Positions 48,724 to 57,707 of a DNA stretch of 64,000 nt are shown in pieces; within the stretch, counting starts at the first letter, position 1, and each line of letters starts with the position of its first letter. The notes under the pieces were generated by a model, which saw only the letters and a program-made list of their open reading frames with translations, did not search any database and was not told the origin of the DNA. Origin of the DNA: Rhodocyclales bacterium (lineage in GTDB: Bacteria > Pseudomonadota > Gammaproteobacteria > Burkholderiales > Rhodocyclaceae); NCBI GenBank assembly GCA_026399435.1, contig JAPLQX010000017.1:1-64000 (forward strand), in the 5' to 3' direction. Both the position numbers and the translations under genes were made by a program.

Positions 48724-49932
48724 GTGCTCTTTGGCAATCGCATTCCATTAACTTCGACAGCGGAAACTCCAGATCCGCGTCTGGAACAGCCGTTGCATAG
48801 CCAGATGATCGCCAGGTTCAAAACATTTATCTGCGCGCATACTACCAAATATGGCGATGGGGTTTTAGACCACTTCAAGGTTTCTTACACCACGCAGATA
48901 AAGGCTTGGCTTGGGGTTTTGTACCTTTTCCGTTTGACCGTCCTTAATTCCAGAAAATACATTTTCGAGACTTTTCGCAACAGGGAGTTGATCGCTTGCT
49001 TGAACCCCCGGGACGTTCTCATCCTTGGAGGCAAGCCCGATCTTCATCAGTGTTTGGAAAATGGCTACGGTTTATTTCGGACTGGCGGAATTGAAGCCGC
49101 GATACTTGTCGCTTGGCGGCGAGGACGAACGGCGCCGCTCATCCTTCAGATATACCTTGCCAAGAAGCTATTGCGAGGGCGGAAATACTTTTTTCTTTGG
49201 GAAGACACTCTTCCGGTCGGGATATTTTTTTCGCTATTGGGAAACAGTTGTCATCACTCGACTATATGTATTCAGCATGGATTCCATTCTGCCGGTGCAT
49301 CGGGGGCCGGATTGAATGACGGGGCTTTATGTAAATACAACCTGCTATACGCTTTGGAGCAAAAGGAGCACATTCCATCCAGCGATACTGCAATCTTCGA
49401 GCTCGGACTTCCGTATGACGTAGCCAGTTCAAACGAGATCTCTCGCGAAATAGTCTTGGTCGGGACGGGTGAGCATGAGTACCGGCGAGACTTTTATTTT
49501 AGATCGCTTGATTTCTATAAACGCGTACAAGAGCAGCTAAGAGGGAGGGGATGGGCAGTAACGTATAGACCGCATCCCGATGAACATGGATCAGACTATT
49601 CTTCATTGTTTCCGGCAGTTGATGAGGGTACCAAGCTTGCGTGTCTTTCCGGCCCGAGAAAAACATTTATCGGATATGTTTCCACACTTCTTTACGAAGC
49701 CAGGACGCTCGGTCACTGTGTCATATGTGTGACTGACCCTGCGATGCATAAAAATTCATTTACGCCAAATGCCGAAATTGATGCTGACGATGCTAGGAAC
49801 ATCGAAACCGTTATAGACAATTTGCATTCCGAAATGGAAACAATCCTGGTTCCGCGGCCTCGTCCGATACGGGATCGATTCCTGGCAATTCTTGGAGAAA
49901 TCGAAATGGATCGTCGCTGTCTTGATGAGTAG
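48724..49932 (+). CDS. Unrecognised protein, possibly a GT-B-type polysaccharide transferase
   Basis: The 402-aa ORF starts with GTG at 48724, 3 bp after the pseudogene stop; a later ATG (MIARFKTF) is an alternative. No membrane helices or signal peptide are clear. The motifs CIQHGFHSAG, VTYRPHPDEHG and FIGYVSTLLYEAR recall the C-terminal nucleotide-sugar domain of GT-B enzymes such as polysialyltransferases and CDP-glycerol glycerophosphotransferases. Its base composition is visibly more AT-rich than the housekeeping genes. The assignment is inference from short motifs and position. Confidence 0.6.
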   Translation: MLFGNRIPLTSTAETPDPRLEQPLHSQMIARFKTFICAHTTKYGDGVLDHFKVSYTTQIKAWLGVLYLFRLTVLNSRKYIFETFRNRELIACLNPRDVLILGGKPDLHQCLENGYGLFRTGGIEAAILVAWRRGRTAPLILQIYLAKKLLRGRKYFFLWEDTLPVGIFFSLLGNSCHHSTICIQHGFHSAGASGAGLNDGALCKYNLLYALEQKEHIPSSDTAIFELGLPYDVASSNEISREIVLVGTGEHEYRRDFYFRSLDFYKRVQEQLRGRGWAVTYRPHPDEHGSDYSSLFPAVDEGTKLACLSGPRKTFIGYVSTLLYEARTLGHCVICVTDPAMHKNSFTPNAEIDADDARNIETVIDNLHSEMETILVPRPRPIRDRFLAILGEIEMDRRCLDE

Positions 49933-50099
49933 CGTTAATCTCCCGCGATGTCCGCCGCTGTTTCCATGGTTCGCCTCAAGGACCGAACATAAAATATCCG
50001 TTATGGAGCGCCGTTACTTGGACCTTTTCGTTTCCGCCTGGGCAGCTCAAACAAAAAGATGATCGATCGCCCCCATGATTAGACACGCCTATTCTATCC

Positions 50100-51395
50100 A
50101 TGCATAACGCAATTACTTTCGTGCTGGCGCTCAGCGTTGGCGTCAATGTCCTAAGCCTGAATTATGCTATTGGAACTCTGCTGGATCTCTCGGGCCAGAG
50201 TGTTTCTCTTGCGGTTAATCTTGCCTGTGTGGCGTGTGTAGTTCACCACGTTGCCACAGAAAAAACTGTCGGGTTACTCAGCAGCTCACTCTGGATAACC
50301 ATACTGACAGTTCTAATAGTTCCGCTCATTGGATATTTGATTAATTACCACGGGCAAGACTCGGTTGTTTTTGTATTTTGGCTAAAGCGATCAGCCCTGA
50401 TCATAGTGACACTTATCGCAGCAGTGGTACTTTTAGTGCGCCTGCCAAGCCGCTGGGCGTCAGTTTTCTCCGAGTTCATATTGGTACTTAATTGCGCCAC
50501 TATTCTGTACTCATATTTCAATCCAAATGAGGCGTTGATCTTCTTCACCGCAGAAATGGAAGAATGGGGCGACCTTGAATCCATTAGCACCGGGCGGGCG
50601 TTTGGAACCAGCATAAATCCAAATGATGCTGCATTTTCCTTGGTAGCGTGTTATCTGGTGTGCCAAATAGTCATTCAAACCGGCCGAACCCGAATTGAAT
50701 TTTGGCACCGTACAGTGCTAGACGCATTTGTTATAGGAACGCTTGTTTTAACAGGGTCACGCGCGATAGTGTTACTCGGCGTGATATGTATTTTGCTGAC
50801 TACTTTTTATGCATACGCCGAAGGCGCGAAGGCATTAAGTATCGGTTCTTCAAAACTGATTAAACAGCGAGCGTTCTATGTAATACTTGTTGGTTTATCC
50901 TTGGTTCTATTAATGGCATTCCTGTTGGCTGGGGACGACGAAACCGGGGCGTTTCGTGTTGTTTCCTTCTTGACAAGCACTCAAAGTGAGGAAGCGCTGG
51001 AAAGCACCAGTTTGAGATTGGATGCACTTGTTGCTGGCTTGCAGCTGATTTTTGAAAACCCGCTGACTGGGGTCGGGTTTGAGGACAGTGCAACTTTATT
51101 GTTCCTGCTCCCTCATAACACGTTTGTTTACTATTTTGCGAATAATGGAATCATATTGGGGCTCATGTATCTTGCGTTCATCTATGCGATATTTATAAAG
51201 CCAAGAAAAAAAGGCCATCGGGTAATGCTGAGTATTTGTCTATTATTTATATTGGGCGCTTCGTTTTTTATGCATACGTTGTTGGATAGTAAACAACTGC
51301 CATGGCTGGTCGCTGCATTGATCGGTCTTGGACGCGGGCAGCAAGGCTTACAAAGGCCCACGAGAAATGAACTACAGGCATTTGCCCCACAGTAA
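50100..51395 (+). CDS. Wzy-like O-antigen/polysaccharide polymerase
   Basis: The 431-aa protein has ten to twelve membrane helices and the Wzy/ligase-type signature in its large loop (LTGVGFEDSATLLFLLPHNTFVYYF), with a second helix-loop motif GTSINPNDAAFSLVA. It would join repeat units on the lipid carrier in the periplasm. The gene is AT-rich and sits among glycosyltransferase genes, unlike the ligase-like gene at 40770. The 167 bp before it hold no gene or clear signal. Confidence 0.8.
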   Translation: MHNAITFVLALSVGVNVLSLNYAIGTLLDLSGQSVSLAVNLACVACVVHHVATEKTVGLLSSSLWITILTVLIVPLIGYLINYHGQDSVVFVFWLKRSALIIVTLIAAVVLLVRLPSRWASVFSEFILVLNCATILYSYFNPNEALIFFTAEMEEWGDLESISTGRAFGTSINPNDAAFSLVACYLVCQIVIQTGRTRIEFWHRTVLDAFVIGTLVLTGSRAIVLLGVICILLTTFYAYAEGAKALSIGSSKLIKQRAFYVILVGLSLVLLMAFLLAGDDETGAFRVVSFLTSTQSEEALESTSLRLDALVAGLQLIFENPLTGVGFEDSATLLFLLPHNTFVYYFANNGIILGLMYLAFIYAIFIKPRKKGHRVMLSICLLFILGASFFMHTLLDSKQLPWLVAALIGLGRGQQGLQRPTRNELQAFAPQ

Positions 51396-51412
51396 TTGTT
51401 CCATGAATAGCG

Positions 51413-52228
51413 ATGAGTAATTGTGCCGCAGCTTGTCTTGAAGGTTCGCGAGAGTCCAGGAACTATCCGCTGATATCAATTGTTACAGTTTGCCGTAACG
51501 CCGGAAATACAATCGCCAGGACATTTCAGGGGCTGAGGGATCAAACTTACCCAAATATTGAATACATTGTGATTGATGGTGGTTCAACTGATGGCACCGT
51601 CGAGCGTATAGCTTCGGACAGTGATTTAATATCCTGTTATGTGTCTGAAAAAGATAATGGTATTTACGATGCAATGAACAAAGGCATCAGGATCGCCAGA
51701 GGTGAAATCATCGGCATTATTAATGCCGATGATTACTATGAGCCGACCGCGTTAGAGGAAGTCATGCGTGCTTGGCAGAAAGACAATAGCCTGGATGTAA
51801 TTTATGGAAATTGCGAAGTCGTTAATTTTGGAGAGAGCGTCGTAAGGACTAGCAAGCCGCAGCTTGACTTCAAAAAGGGCGTGATTAACATTCCGCATCC
51901 CTCGGCTTTTGTTTCAAAACGTTGCTATACAAATCATGGGCTTTTTGATGATTCGTACTTGTATGGCGGTGATTATGAATTGTTCTGCCGCCTTGCTAGT
52001 CGCGGCGCCAAATTCCGCTATATTGACAAGACGCTTGCATATTTTCGCCTTGGCGGCTTTAGTGCCTCGGTAGGCATCGCAAAAGAAAAAGAATTGTTAT
52101 TGACGACATGGAAGTATTGGGGGTTTTTGGCTGCATGCAAGGTATTTCCTGGAAAGTGTTGTTATCCATTTGTTCGCCGGAAACTGGGGTCCTGCCTTCG
52201 CAACCTGGGATTGAAGCGGGCTGTTTGA
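51413..52228 (+). CDS. Glycosyltransferase family 2
   Basis: The 271-aa GT-A enzyme has the nucleotide-binding strand SIVTVCRNAGNTI, VIDGGSTDGT, and the metal-binding NADDYY (DXD-type). The pattern EKDNGIYDAMNKG and the later YGGDYELFCRLAS are those of WcaA-like transferases that add one sugar to a lipid-linked repeat. It is 17 bp after the polymerase gene. Donor and acceptor cannot be read from the sequence. Confidence 0.9.
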   Translation: MSNCAAACLEGSRESRNYPLISIVTVCRNAGNTIARTFQGLRDQTYPNIEYIVIDGGSTDGTVERIASDSDLISCYVSEKDNGIYDAMNKGIRIARGEIIGIINADDYYEPTALEEVMRAWQKDNSLDVIYGNCEVVNFGESVVRTSKPQLDFKKGVINIPHPSAFVSKRCYTNHGLFDDSYLYGGDYELFCRLASRGAKFRYIDKTLAYFRLGGFSASVGIAKEKELLLTTWKYWGFLAACKVFPGKCCYPFVRRKLGSCLRNLGLKRAV

Positions 52229-52612
52229 GAATCAACAGAAAAGGTGGCACCGTAGCCGATCGGCCATAACAATGTGCCGGGCAAAGGCGGGCGTACTATT
52301 TTCGACGCAGGTGGTGAACCTGAATATTTGCGTCTCGGCGGACGCTGCATTTGATGCGCTAGAAGAATGGTTGGTTGATCGGTACCCGCAAGTCGGGAGA
52401 TGCGTTGGTGGTGTGTGGGCCGGGTATTGTTGTGGTGTCGGGCAATAGGTTGCGTTAACTATTCCATTGCCCGACGGTTCGCGACAAAAGCGAAACAAAG
52501 AATGGTGGAAATTTGCTGTAACGCCGCGCTGGACGCGATAGACAATGCTTAGCCGAAGCTGTTGCAGGTACGCTTTGTTCGTCAGGAACAAGTCTTCTGA
52601 ATAGGTGCATCA
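52229..52612 (+). other. 384-bp gap with a short, possibly decayed ORF
   Basis: No gene is firmly supported. A 58-codon plus-strand ORF (52272-52448) starting MCRAKAGVLFSTQVVNL and containing DAAFDALEEWLVDRYPQ could be the N-terminal scrap of a WecB/TagA-type transferase, but the match is weak. The 119-aa minus-strand ORF has no convincing composition or RBS. CGGGCAATAG (52439-) and CCATTGCCCGA (52465-) contain the inverted words GGGCAAT/ATTGCCC, a possible weak hairpin without a T-tract. Confidence 0.4.
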
Positions 52613-53440
52613 ATGATCGAGCATGCAAGAGAAGTCTCGCGCCGGGAGCGATTTGAATTCGGGGCCAATTGGACAAAGTTTCTAAATGTAGTTGACGATG
52701 AACGGATTGCACAGGCGGAAGAATCGCTATGCAATATGCTCACAGTTAGTGATCTACGAGGGAAAAGTTTTCTGGATGTTGGCAGCGGTTCGGGGCTATT
52801 CAGTCTGGCTGCGCGCCGCTTGGGCGCGACGGTGTTCTCGTTTGATTATGACCCCAGTTCGGTGGCCTGCACCCGAGAGTTGAAGCGGCGGTATTTGCCG
52901 GATGACGCGAAATGGGATATTGAGGAAGGTTCCGCACTAGATCGCAACTTTTTGTCACGGCTGGGAAAGTTCGATGTGGTGTACAGCTGGGGAGTGCTCC
53001 ACCACACAGGGGCGATGTGGGAAGCGTTGGATAATGTGGTTCCACTGGTTGCAGCAAGGGGGCAGTTGTTTGTCGCGATCTATAACGATCAGGGGCGGCC
53101 TAGTGTGATGTGGAGGACCGTCAAGAAAGCCTATTGTGGTGCGTCTGAGCCGTTTCGCACTGTCTTGTTGCTATTGGCTTTCACGCGATTGTGGGGGCCA
53201 ACAATGCTAAGGGACTTGATCAAGGGCCAGCCTGGCGCAACAGCGAGGAACTATGGCAAAGCTCGTGGTCGAGGCATGTCACCTTGGCGAGACGTCGTGG
53301 ACTGGGTTGGCGGTTACCCTTTCGAGGTCGCTAAGCCGGAAGAGATTTTTAATTTCTACCGGGATAGGGGGTTTCGCCTGGATCAACTGCAAACCTGCGC
53401 CGGCGGATTGGGGTGCAATCAGTTTGTCTTTGTCCGTTAG
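52613..53440 (+). CDS. Class I SAM-dependent methyltransferase
   Basis: The 275-aa protein has the SAM motif FLDVGSGSGLFSLAARRLGA (about 47-66), the acidic residue of motif II in FSFDYDPSS and the post-motif FDVVYSWGVLHHTG. The C-terminal extension (PGATARNYGKARGRGMSPWRDVVDWVGGYPFE) is typical of methyltransferases in polysaccharide clusters. The probable target is a hydroxyl on a sugar or the lipid-linked glycan. Confidence 0.88.
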   Translation: MIEHAREVSRRERFEFGANWTKFLNVVDDERIAQAEESLCNMLTVSDLRGKSFLDVGSGSGLFSLAARRLGATVFSFDYDPSSVACTRELKRRYLPDDAKWDIEEGSALDRNFLSRLGKFDVVYSWGVLHHTGAMWEALDNVVPLVAARGQLFVAIYNDQGRPSVMWRTVKKAYCGASEPFRTVLLLLAFTRLWGPTMLRDLIKGQPGATARNYGKARGRGMSPWRDVVDWVGGYPFEVAKPEEIFNFYRDRGFRLDQLQTCAGGLGCNQFVFVR

Positions 53441-53518
53441 CGAACCCGGCAAGCAGACTGTTTTGAATGTTTGTGCAGATTCTTACGCTTGGGGTCGATG
53501 GCTGTCAGCCATAGCTTT

Positions 53519-54625
53519 ATGAAAATCCTGCTTCTGACCTCATCGATGAGCCTCGGCGGCGCCGAGCGCGTTGCGTGCAGACTCGCAAATGGATGGACGT
53601 CCCGCGGCGATCAGGTTGTGCTGATGCCAACGTTTTCCGGACGCGGGGATTGCTTCTACGAGGTGTCTCCGGATGTCCGGATCGTTTATCTTGCAGATCG
53701 AGTTTCAAGCCGTGCGAAAACGCTTGTAAACCAGATTGCACGTCTCGCCGCCCTGCGCAGATTCATTGCCTCCGAGCGGCCGGATATCGTTGTTTCGTTT
53801 CTGCCGAACGTCAACGCGGCTGCAGTGATTGCGTCTGCCGGATTAGGCATCCCGATCGTCGTCTGCGAGCGCACCGATCCGTTTGCGCGGACAAAAGAGT
53901 ATTGGCTTCATCGCGTGTTTCGGTTTGCTTATCCTTTTGCGAAGGTGCTGATGGTGCAAACGCGGGCTGTGGCGTCAAAATTTGCAGCGTCGAATCGGCT
54001 ATTGCGTCTGATTTGGGTGATCCAAAATCCCGTTTCCGAAGAGCTCCTGAGCTTGAAGCGCGATGATCATGTCGCAGCCGACAAGCACCTGTTGGCGGTC
54101 GGCAGACTGTCTGAGGAAAAGCAATTCGATTTACTGATCAGGGTGTTTGCAAGGCTTTCGGGCCGCCATAGCACTTGGTCGCTGCGAATTGTTGGCGAAG
54201 GGGATTTGCGGTCGAAATTGTGGAACCAAATTGCCGAGCTTGGGCTGGAATCGCGTATTGCGTTGGTGGGGCAATCTGACAATATCAGTGATGAATTGGC
54301 GCGGGCCGATGCCTTTGTCCTGTCATCCAGCTTTGAGGGCTTTCCAAATGCGCTGCTTGAGGCGATGGCTGCCGGGTTGCCGTGCGTCGCATTTGATTGT
54401 CCGAGCGGCCCACGCGAGATGACCATGAATGGCCAGACTGCTCTATTGGTGGCACAGAATGATGAACCCGCTTTGGAACTTAATTTGGATCGCTTGATGC
54501 GGGATGACAATTTCAGACAAACTCTCGGCAGCCAGGCCCGCGAATCGATGCTGGAGCATTTTGGCATGGAAAGAATACTGGACAAGTGGGATCTGCTCTT
54601 TGAAGAAATCGGAGTCGTGCGTTGA
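53519..54625 (+). CDS. Glycosyltransferase family 4 (PglJ/PglH-like)
   Basis: The 368-aa GT-B enzyme starts at the ATG at 53519 (MKILLLTSSMSLGGAERVA), not at 53471. The C-terminal donor site shows the EX7E signature in SSSFEGFPNALLEAMAAGLPCVAFD, followed by GPREM. This pattern (SLGGAER..., CPSGPREM) is found in retaining transferases that add HexNAc or hexose to undecaprenyl-linked glycans. It overlaps the next glycosyltransferase by 4 bp. Confidence 0.9.
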   Translation: MKILLLTSSMSLGGAERVACRLANGWTSRGDQVVLMPTFSGRGDCFYEVSPDVRIVYLADRVSSRAKTLVNQIARLAALRRFIASERPDIVVSFLPNVNAAAVIASAGLGIPIVVCERTDPFARTKEYWLHRVFRFAYPFAKVLMVQTRAVASKFAASNRLLRLIWVIQNPVSEELLSLKRDDHVAADKHLLAVGRLSEEKQFDLLIRVFARLSGRHSTWSLRIVGEGDLRSKLWNQIAELGLESRIALVGQSDNISDELARADAFVLSSSFEGFPNALLEAMAAGLPCVAFDCPSGPREMTMNGQTALLVAQNDEPALELNLDRLMRDDNFRQTLGSQARESMLEHFGMERILDKWDLLFEEIGVVR

Positions 54626-55755
54626 AAATCATGCACATCATCGTGGGTCTTGAGGCGCATGGCGCCGAGCTGATGCTCCAGCGGTTGATTGAGGCTGATC
54701 CAGCCGCGATCTCAAGCACTGTCGTAGTGTCGTTGACTTCCCTCGGTGTGATCGGCGAATCTTTGCAGGCCAAAGGTGTGAAGGTTTATGCACTAAGCAT
54801 GTCATCGAGCCTCTCATCACTTGTGACGATATGGCGTCTGGTTAAGTTGATGCGTCAGTACCAGCCTGCAATTGTCCAGACCTGGATGTATCACGCTGAT
54901 CTTCTGGGAGGGTTGGCTGCACGTCTGGCACGCTGCCAAAACGTGGTGTGGGGTATCCGAATAACTTTTGTGCCGCGAAGCAACATGCTGACGGTGTTGG
55001 TCATGGAAATTTGCGCGCTGATATCTCGCTGGATTCCCAGGAAGATTATCTGCGTAGCCGATGCCGCACGAAGAGAACACATCAAATACGGCTATGCCGC
55101 ATCGCGAATGGTGGTTATTCACAATGGGTTTGATTTCAATGCGCTCTCTGCGACTGGTGAACAGATTGTTGCTCTGCGACAAGCGTGCCACTTTGCAGCG
55201 CATGACGTGATTGTAGGTTGGGTGGGTCGCTATCACCCGGACAAGGGACAAAGCAACTTTGTCAAAGCCGCTGCAATTCTGATGCGCAGTCATGCGGAGG
55301 TTAAGTTTCTTTTGGTGGGGCACGGTTGCGACCCGAGTAATTCCGAGTTGATGGGTTGGCTCACGGAATACGGATTGCACAACAGGTTTACTTTGCTGGG
55401 CGAGCGAAGTGATGTTGCTGTGTGTCTGGCTGCGATCGATATTTTTTGCATGCCATCACGCAACGAAGGTTTTCCAAACGTGTTGGGCGAGGCAATGGCG
55501 ATGGGCCGGCCCTGCGTCGCCACCAATGTCGGCGATGCTGCGCTTTTAGTCGGCGAAACGGCGATCCTTGTGCCACCGCAAGATGAGCAGGCCCTGGCTG
55601 CAGGTCTGTCAAATATTCTAGCCTTGTCAAGGCAGCAACGAGAAGACATGGGCCAACGTGCCAAGCGTCGTGTGATGGCCGAATTCTCAATCAAGAAGGC
55701 GCATGAGTGTTTCGATTCGGTATATCGGGAGCTGCTGGTCGGGGAAAAGTTCTGA
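54622..55755 (+). CDS. Glycosyltransferase family 4
   Basis: The 377-aa GT-B enzyme begins with a TTG at 54622 overlapping the preceding stop, or with the ATG at 54631 (MHIIVGLEAHGAEL). HGAELMLQRLI is the N-terminal acceptor-side loop. PSRNEGFPNVLGEAMAMGRPCVATNVGDA is the donor-site EX7E motif. The nucleotide-sugar specificity is unknown. The 1-bp overlap with asnB (TGATG) shows tight coupling. Confidence 0.9.
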   Translation: MKIMHIIVGLEAHGAELMLQRLIEADPAAISSTVVVSLTSLGVIGESLQAKGVKVYALSMSSSLSSLVTIWRLVKLMRQYQPAIVQTWMYHADLLGGLAARLARCQNVVWGIRITFVPRSNMLTVLVMEICALISRWIPRKIICVADAARREHIKYGYAASRMVVIHNGFDFNALSATGEQIVALRQACHFAAHDVIVGWVGRYHPDKGQSNFVKAAAILMRSHAEVKFLLVGHGCDPSNSELMGWLTEYGLHNRFTLLGERSDVAVCLAAIDIFCMPSRNEGFPNVLGEAMAMGRPCVATNVGDAALLVGETAILVPPQDEQALAAGLSNILALSRQQREDMGQRAKRRVMAEFSIKKAHECFDSVYRELLVGEKF

Positions 55756-57707
55756 TGTGTGGTTTTGCGGGGTATCTGACGTCAATGCGGCTAGAGCATC
55801 CTTCGGAGTTGCTGCGAAGGATGGGCGAAGCCATCGCCCATCGCGGTCCGGATGATTCTGGCGTGTGGGTCGATGAGCACGCGGGTATCGGCTTGGTGCA
55901 CCGACGGCTCTCAATTGTCGATTTGTCGCCAGCCGGACATCAACCGATGGAGTCGCTGAGCGGGCGCTATTTACTGGTGTTTAACGGCGAAATCTACAAC
56001 TTTCGTGAAATTCGCCAGGAGATCGAAGCAAAGGAAATACTCCCCTGGCGCGGGCACACCGATACCGAAGTAATGCTGGCCGCGTTTGAAACCTGGGGCA
56101 TCGACGCTGCCTTGAATCGCTTCGTCGGCATGTTCGCCTTCGCACTATGGGATCGCCAGGATCGCTGCCTTTACCTCTGCCGCGATCGTATGGGGGAGAA
56201 GCCCCTGTATTACGGATGGTCGGGAGGCGTGTTCCTGTTCGGTTCCGAATTGAAGGCCATGCGTTCGCATCCGGCCTGGCGCGGGGAGGTGGATAGGAGG
56301 GCGCTGGCATTGCTGTTGCGCTACAACTATGTTCCTGCTCCTTATTCGATTCATGTGGGCATTCGCAAAGTAGTTCCGGGCACCTTGCTGCGTCTCGATG
56401 CAGAAGCGATTCGCACCGGGATCGAACCCGCCGCTAAGACTTTTTGGAGCCTTGCGAAGGCGGTCGAGAGAGGACTGGCGACGCCCTTTGCCGGTTCCGA
56501 TGTGGATGTGGCCGATGAACTGGATCGTCTGTTGAGGCAGGCGGTAGCAGGGCAGATGGTGGCCGACGTGCCTTTGGGGGCGTTTCTCTCGGGCGGGGTG
56601 GATTCTTCGACAATAGTTGCGTTGATGCAGGCTCAGAGTCCACGCCCGGTCAAGACGTTCAGTATAGGATTCCATGAAAAGGGCTATGACGAAGCCATTT
56701 TTGCCAAGCGTATCGCGCGCTATCTCGGGACTGATCATACGGAACTGTATGTAACCTCTGCGCAGGCGCAAGCGATCATTCCGCGCTTGCCAACGATGTA
56801 CGACGAGCCTTTCTCAGATGCTTCGCAGATACCGACATTCCTGGTAGCGCAACTCGCCCGGCAGCGCGTCACCGTAAGTTTGTCGGGCGATGCGGGCGAT
56901 GAATTGTTTGGCGGATACAACCGGTATTTCCTGGCGCGCGGTGTGTGGAACGCCCTTCGATTGCTGCCGTTTCCGTTGAGAAGGGCTTTGGCAGCATTCT
57001 TGACACGGTTTTCGCCGGCCGCCTGGAGCAATTTCCTGGCGCGCCTGGGGCCATCGGTACCACCGCAGTTGCGCGGCGGCATTGGCGGAGACAAGGTGCA
57101 CAAGCTGGCCTCCGTTCTGCCGGCGCAGACACCAAGCGAAATGTACAGGAGCTTCACTTCGCACTGGGATGCGCCGGAGGATATCGTCATCGGTGGCATC
57201 GAGCCATTGACAGCGCTGACGGGTCTCTCGCCGATACCCGGCGTGATGACTTTCACCGAGGTGATGATGTATCTCGATACGCTGAGCTATTTGCCGGACG
57301 ACATTCTGGCCAAGGTCGATCGCGCCAGCATGGCCGTGAGCCTTGAATCGCGAATTCCATTCCTCGATCACCGTGTGGTGGAGTTTGCCTGGCGTCTTCC
57401 GTTGTCGGTGAAGATCAGGCACGGGGAGGGAAAGTGGATCTTGCGGCAGGTGCTTTACAAATATGTACCAAAGAAGCTGGTTGAACGGCCCAAGATGGGT
57501 TTTGGCGTACCGATTGATGTTTGGCTGAGAGGACCCCTGAGAGATTGGGCCGAGGACTTGTTGAGCGAGTCTCGCTTACGACAAGAGGGATACTTCAATC
57601 CTGCTCCGATCAGACGTAAATGGGCAGAGCACCTGTCAGGTCGCCGGAATTGGCAGTATCACCTATGGGACGTGCTGATGTTTCAAGCGTGGTTGGAAAT
57701 CCAGTGA
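55755..57707 (+). CDS. asnB: Asparagine synthase (glutamine-hydrolysing)
   Basis: The 650-aa protein starts at 55755, which exposes the N-terminal nucleophile Cys2 (MCGFAGYL); the track start at 55707 lies in the previous gene. The glutaminase domain has HRGPDDSG and FNGEIYNF, and the synthetase domain has the ATP-binding SGGVDSS (about 278-284) and ESRIPFLDHRVVEF. Inside polysaccharide loci AsnB-type enzymes often amidate uronic acids (WbpS-like) instead of making asparagine; with the tviB-type gene present that is plausible. Confidence 0.92.
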   Translation: MCGFAGYLTSMRLEHPSELLRRMGEAIAHRGPDDSGVWVDEHAGIGLVHRRLSIVDLSPAGHQPMESLSGRYLLVFNGEIYNFREIRQEIEAKEILPWRGHTDTEVMLAAFETWGIDAALNRFVGMFAFALWDRQDRCLYLCRDRMGEKPLYYGWSGGVFLFGSELKAMRSHPAWRGEVDRRALALLLRYNYVPAPYSIHVGIRKVVPGTLLRLDAEAIRTGIEPAAKTFWSLAKAVERGLATPFAGSDVDVADELDRLLRQAVAGQMVADVPLGAFLSGGVDSSTIVALMQAQSPRPVKTFSIGFHEKGYDEAIFAKRIARYLGTDHTELYVTSAQAQAIIPRLPTMYDEPFSDASQIPTFLVAQLARQRVTVSLSGDAGDELFGGYNRYFLARGVWNALRLLPFPLRRALAAFLTRFSPAAWSNFLARLGPSVPPQLRGGIGGDKVHKLASVLPAQTPSEMYRSFTSHWDAPEDIVIGGIEPLTALTGLSPIPGVMTFTEVMMYLDTLSYLPDDILAKVDRASMAVSLESRIPFLDHRVVEFAWRLPLSVKIRHGEGKWILRQVLYKYVPKKLVERPKMGFGVPIDVWLRGPLRDWAEDLLSESRLRQEGYFNPAPIRRKWAEHLSGRRNWQYHLWDVLMFQAWLEIQ

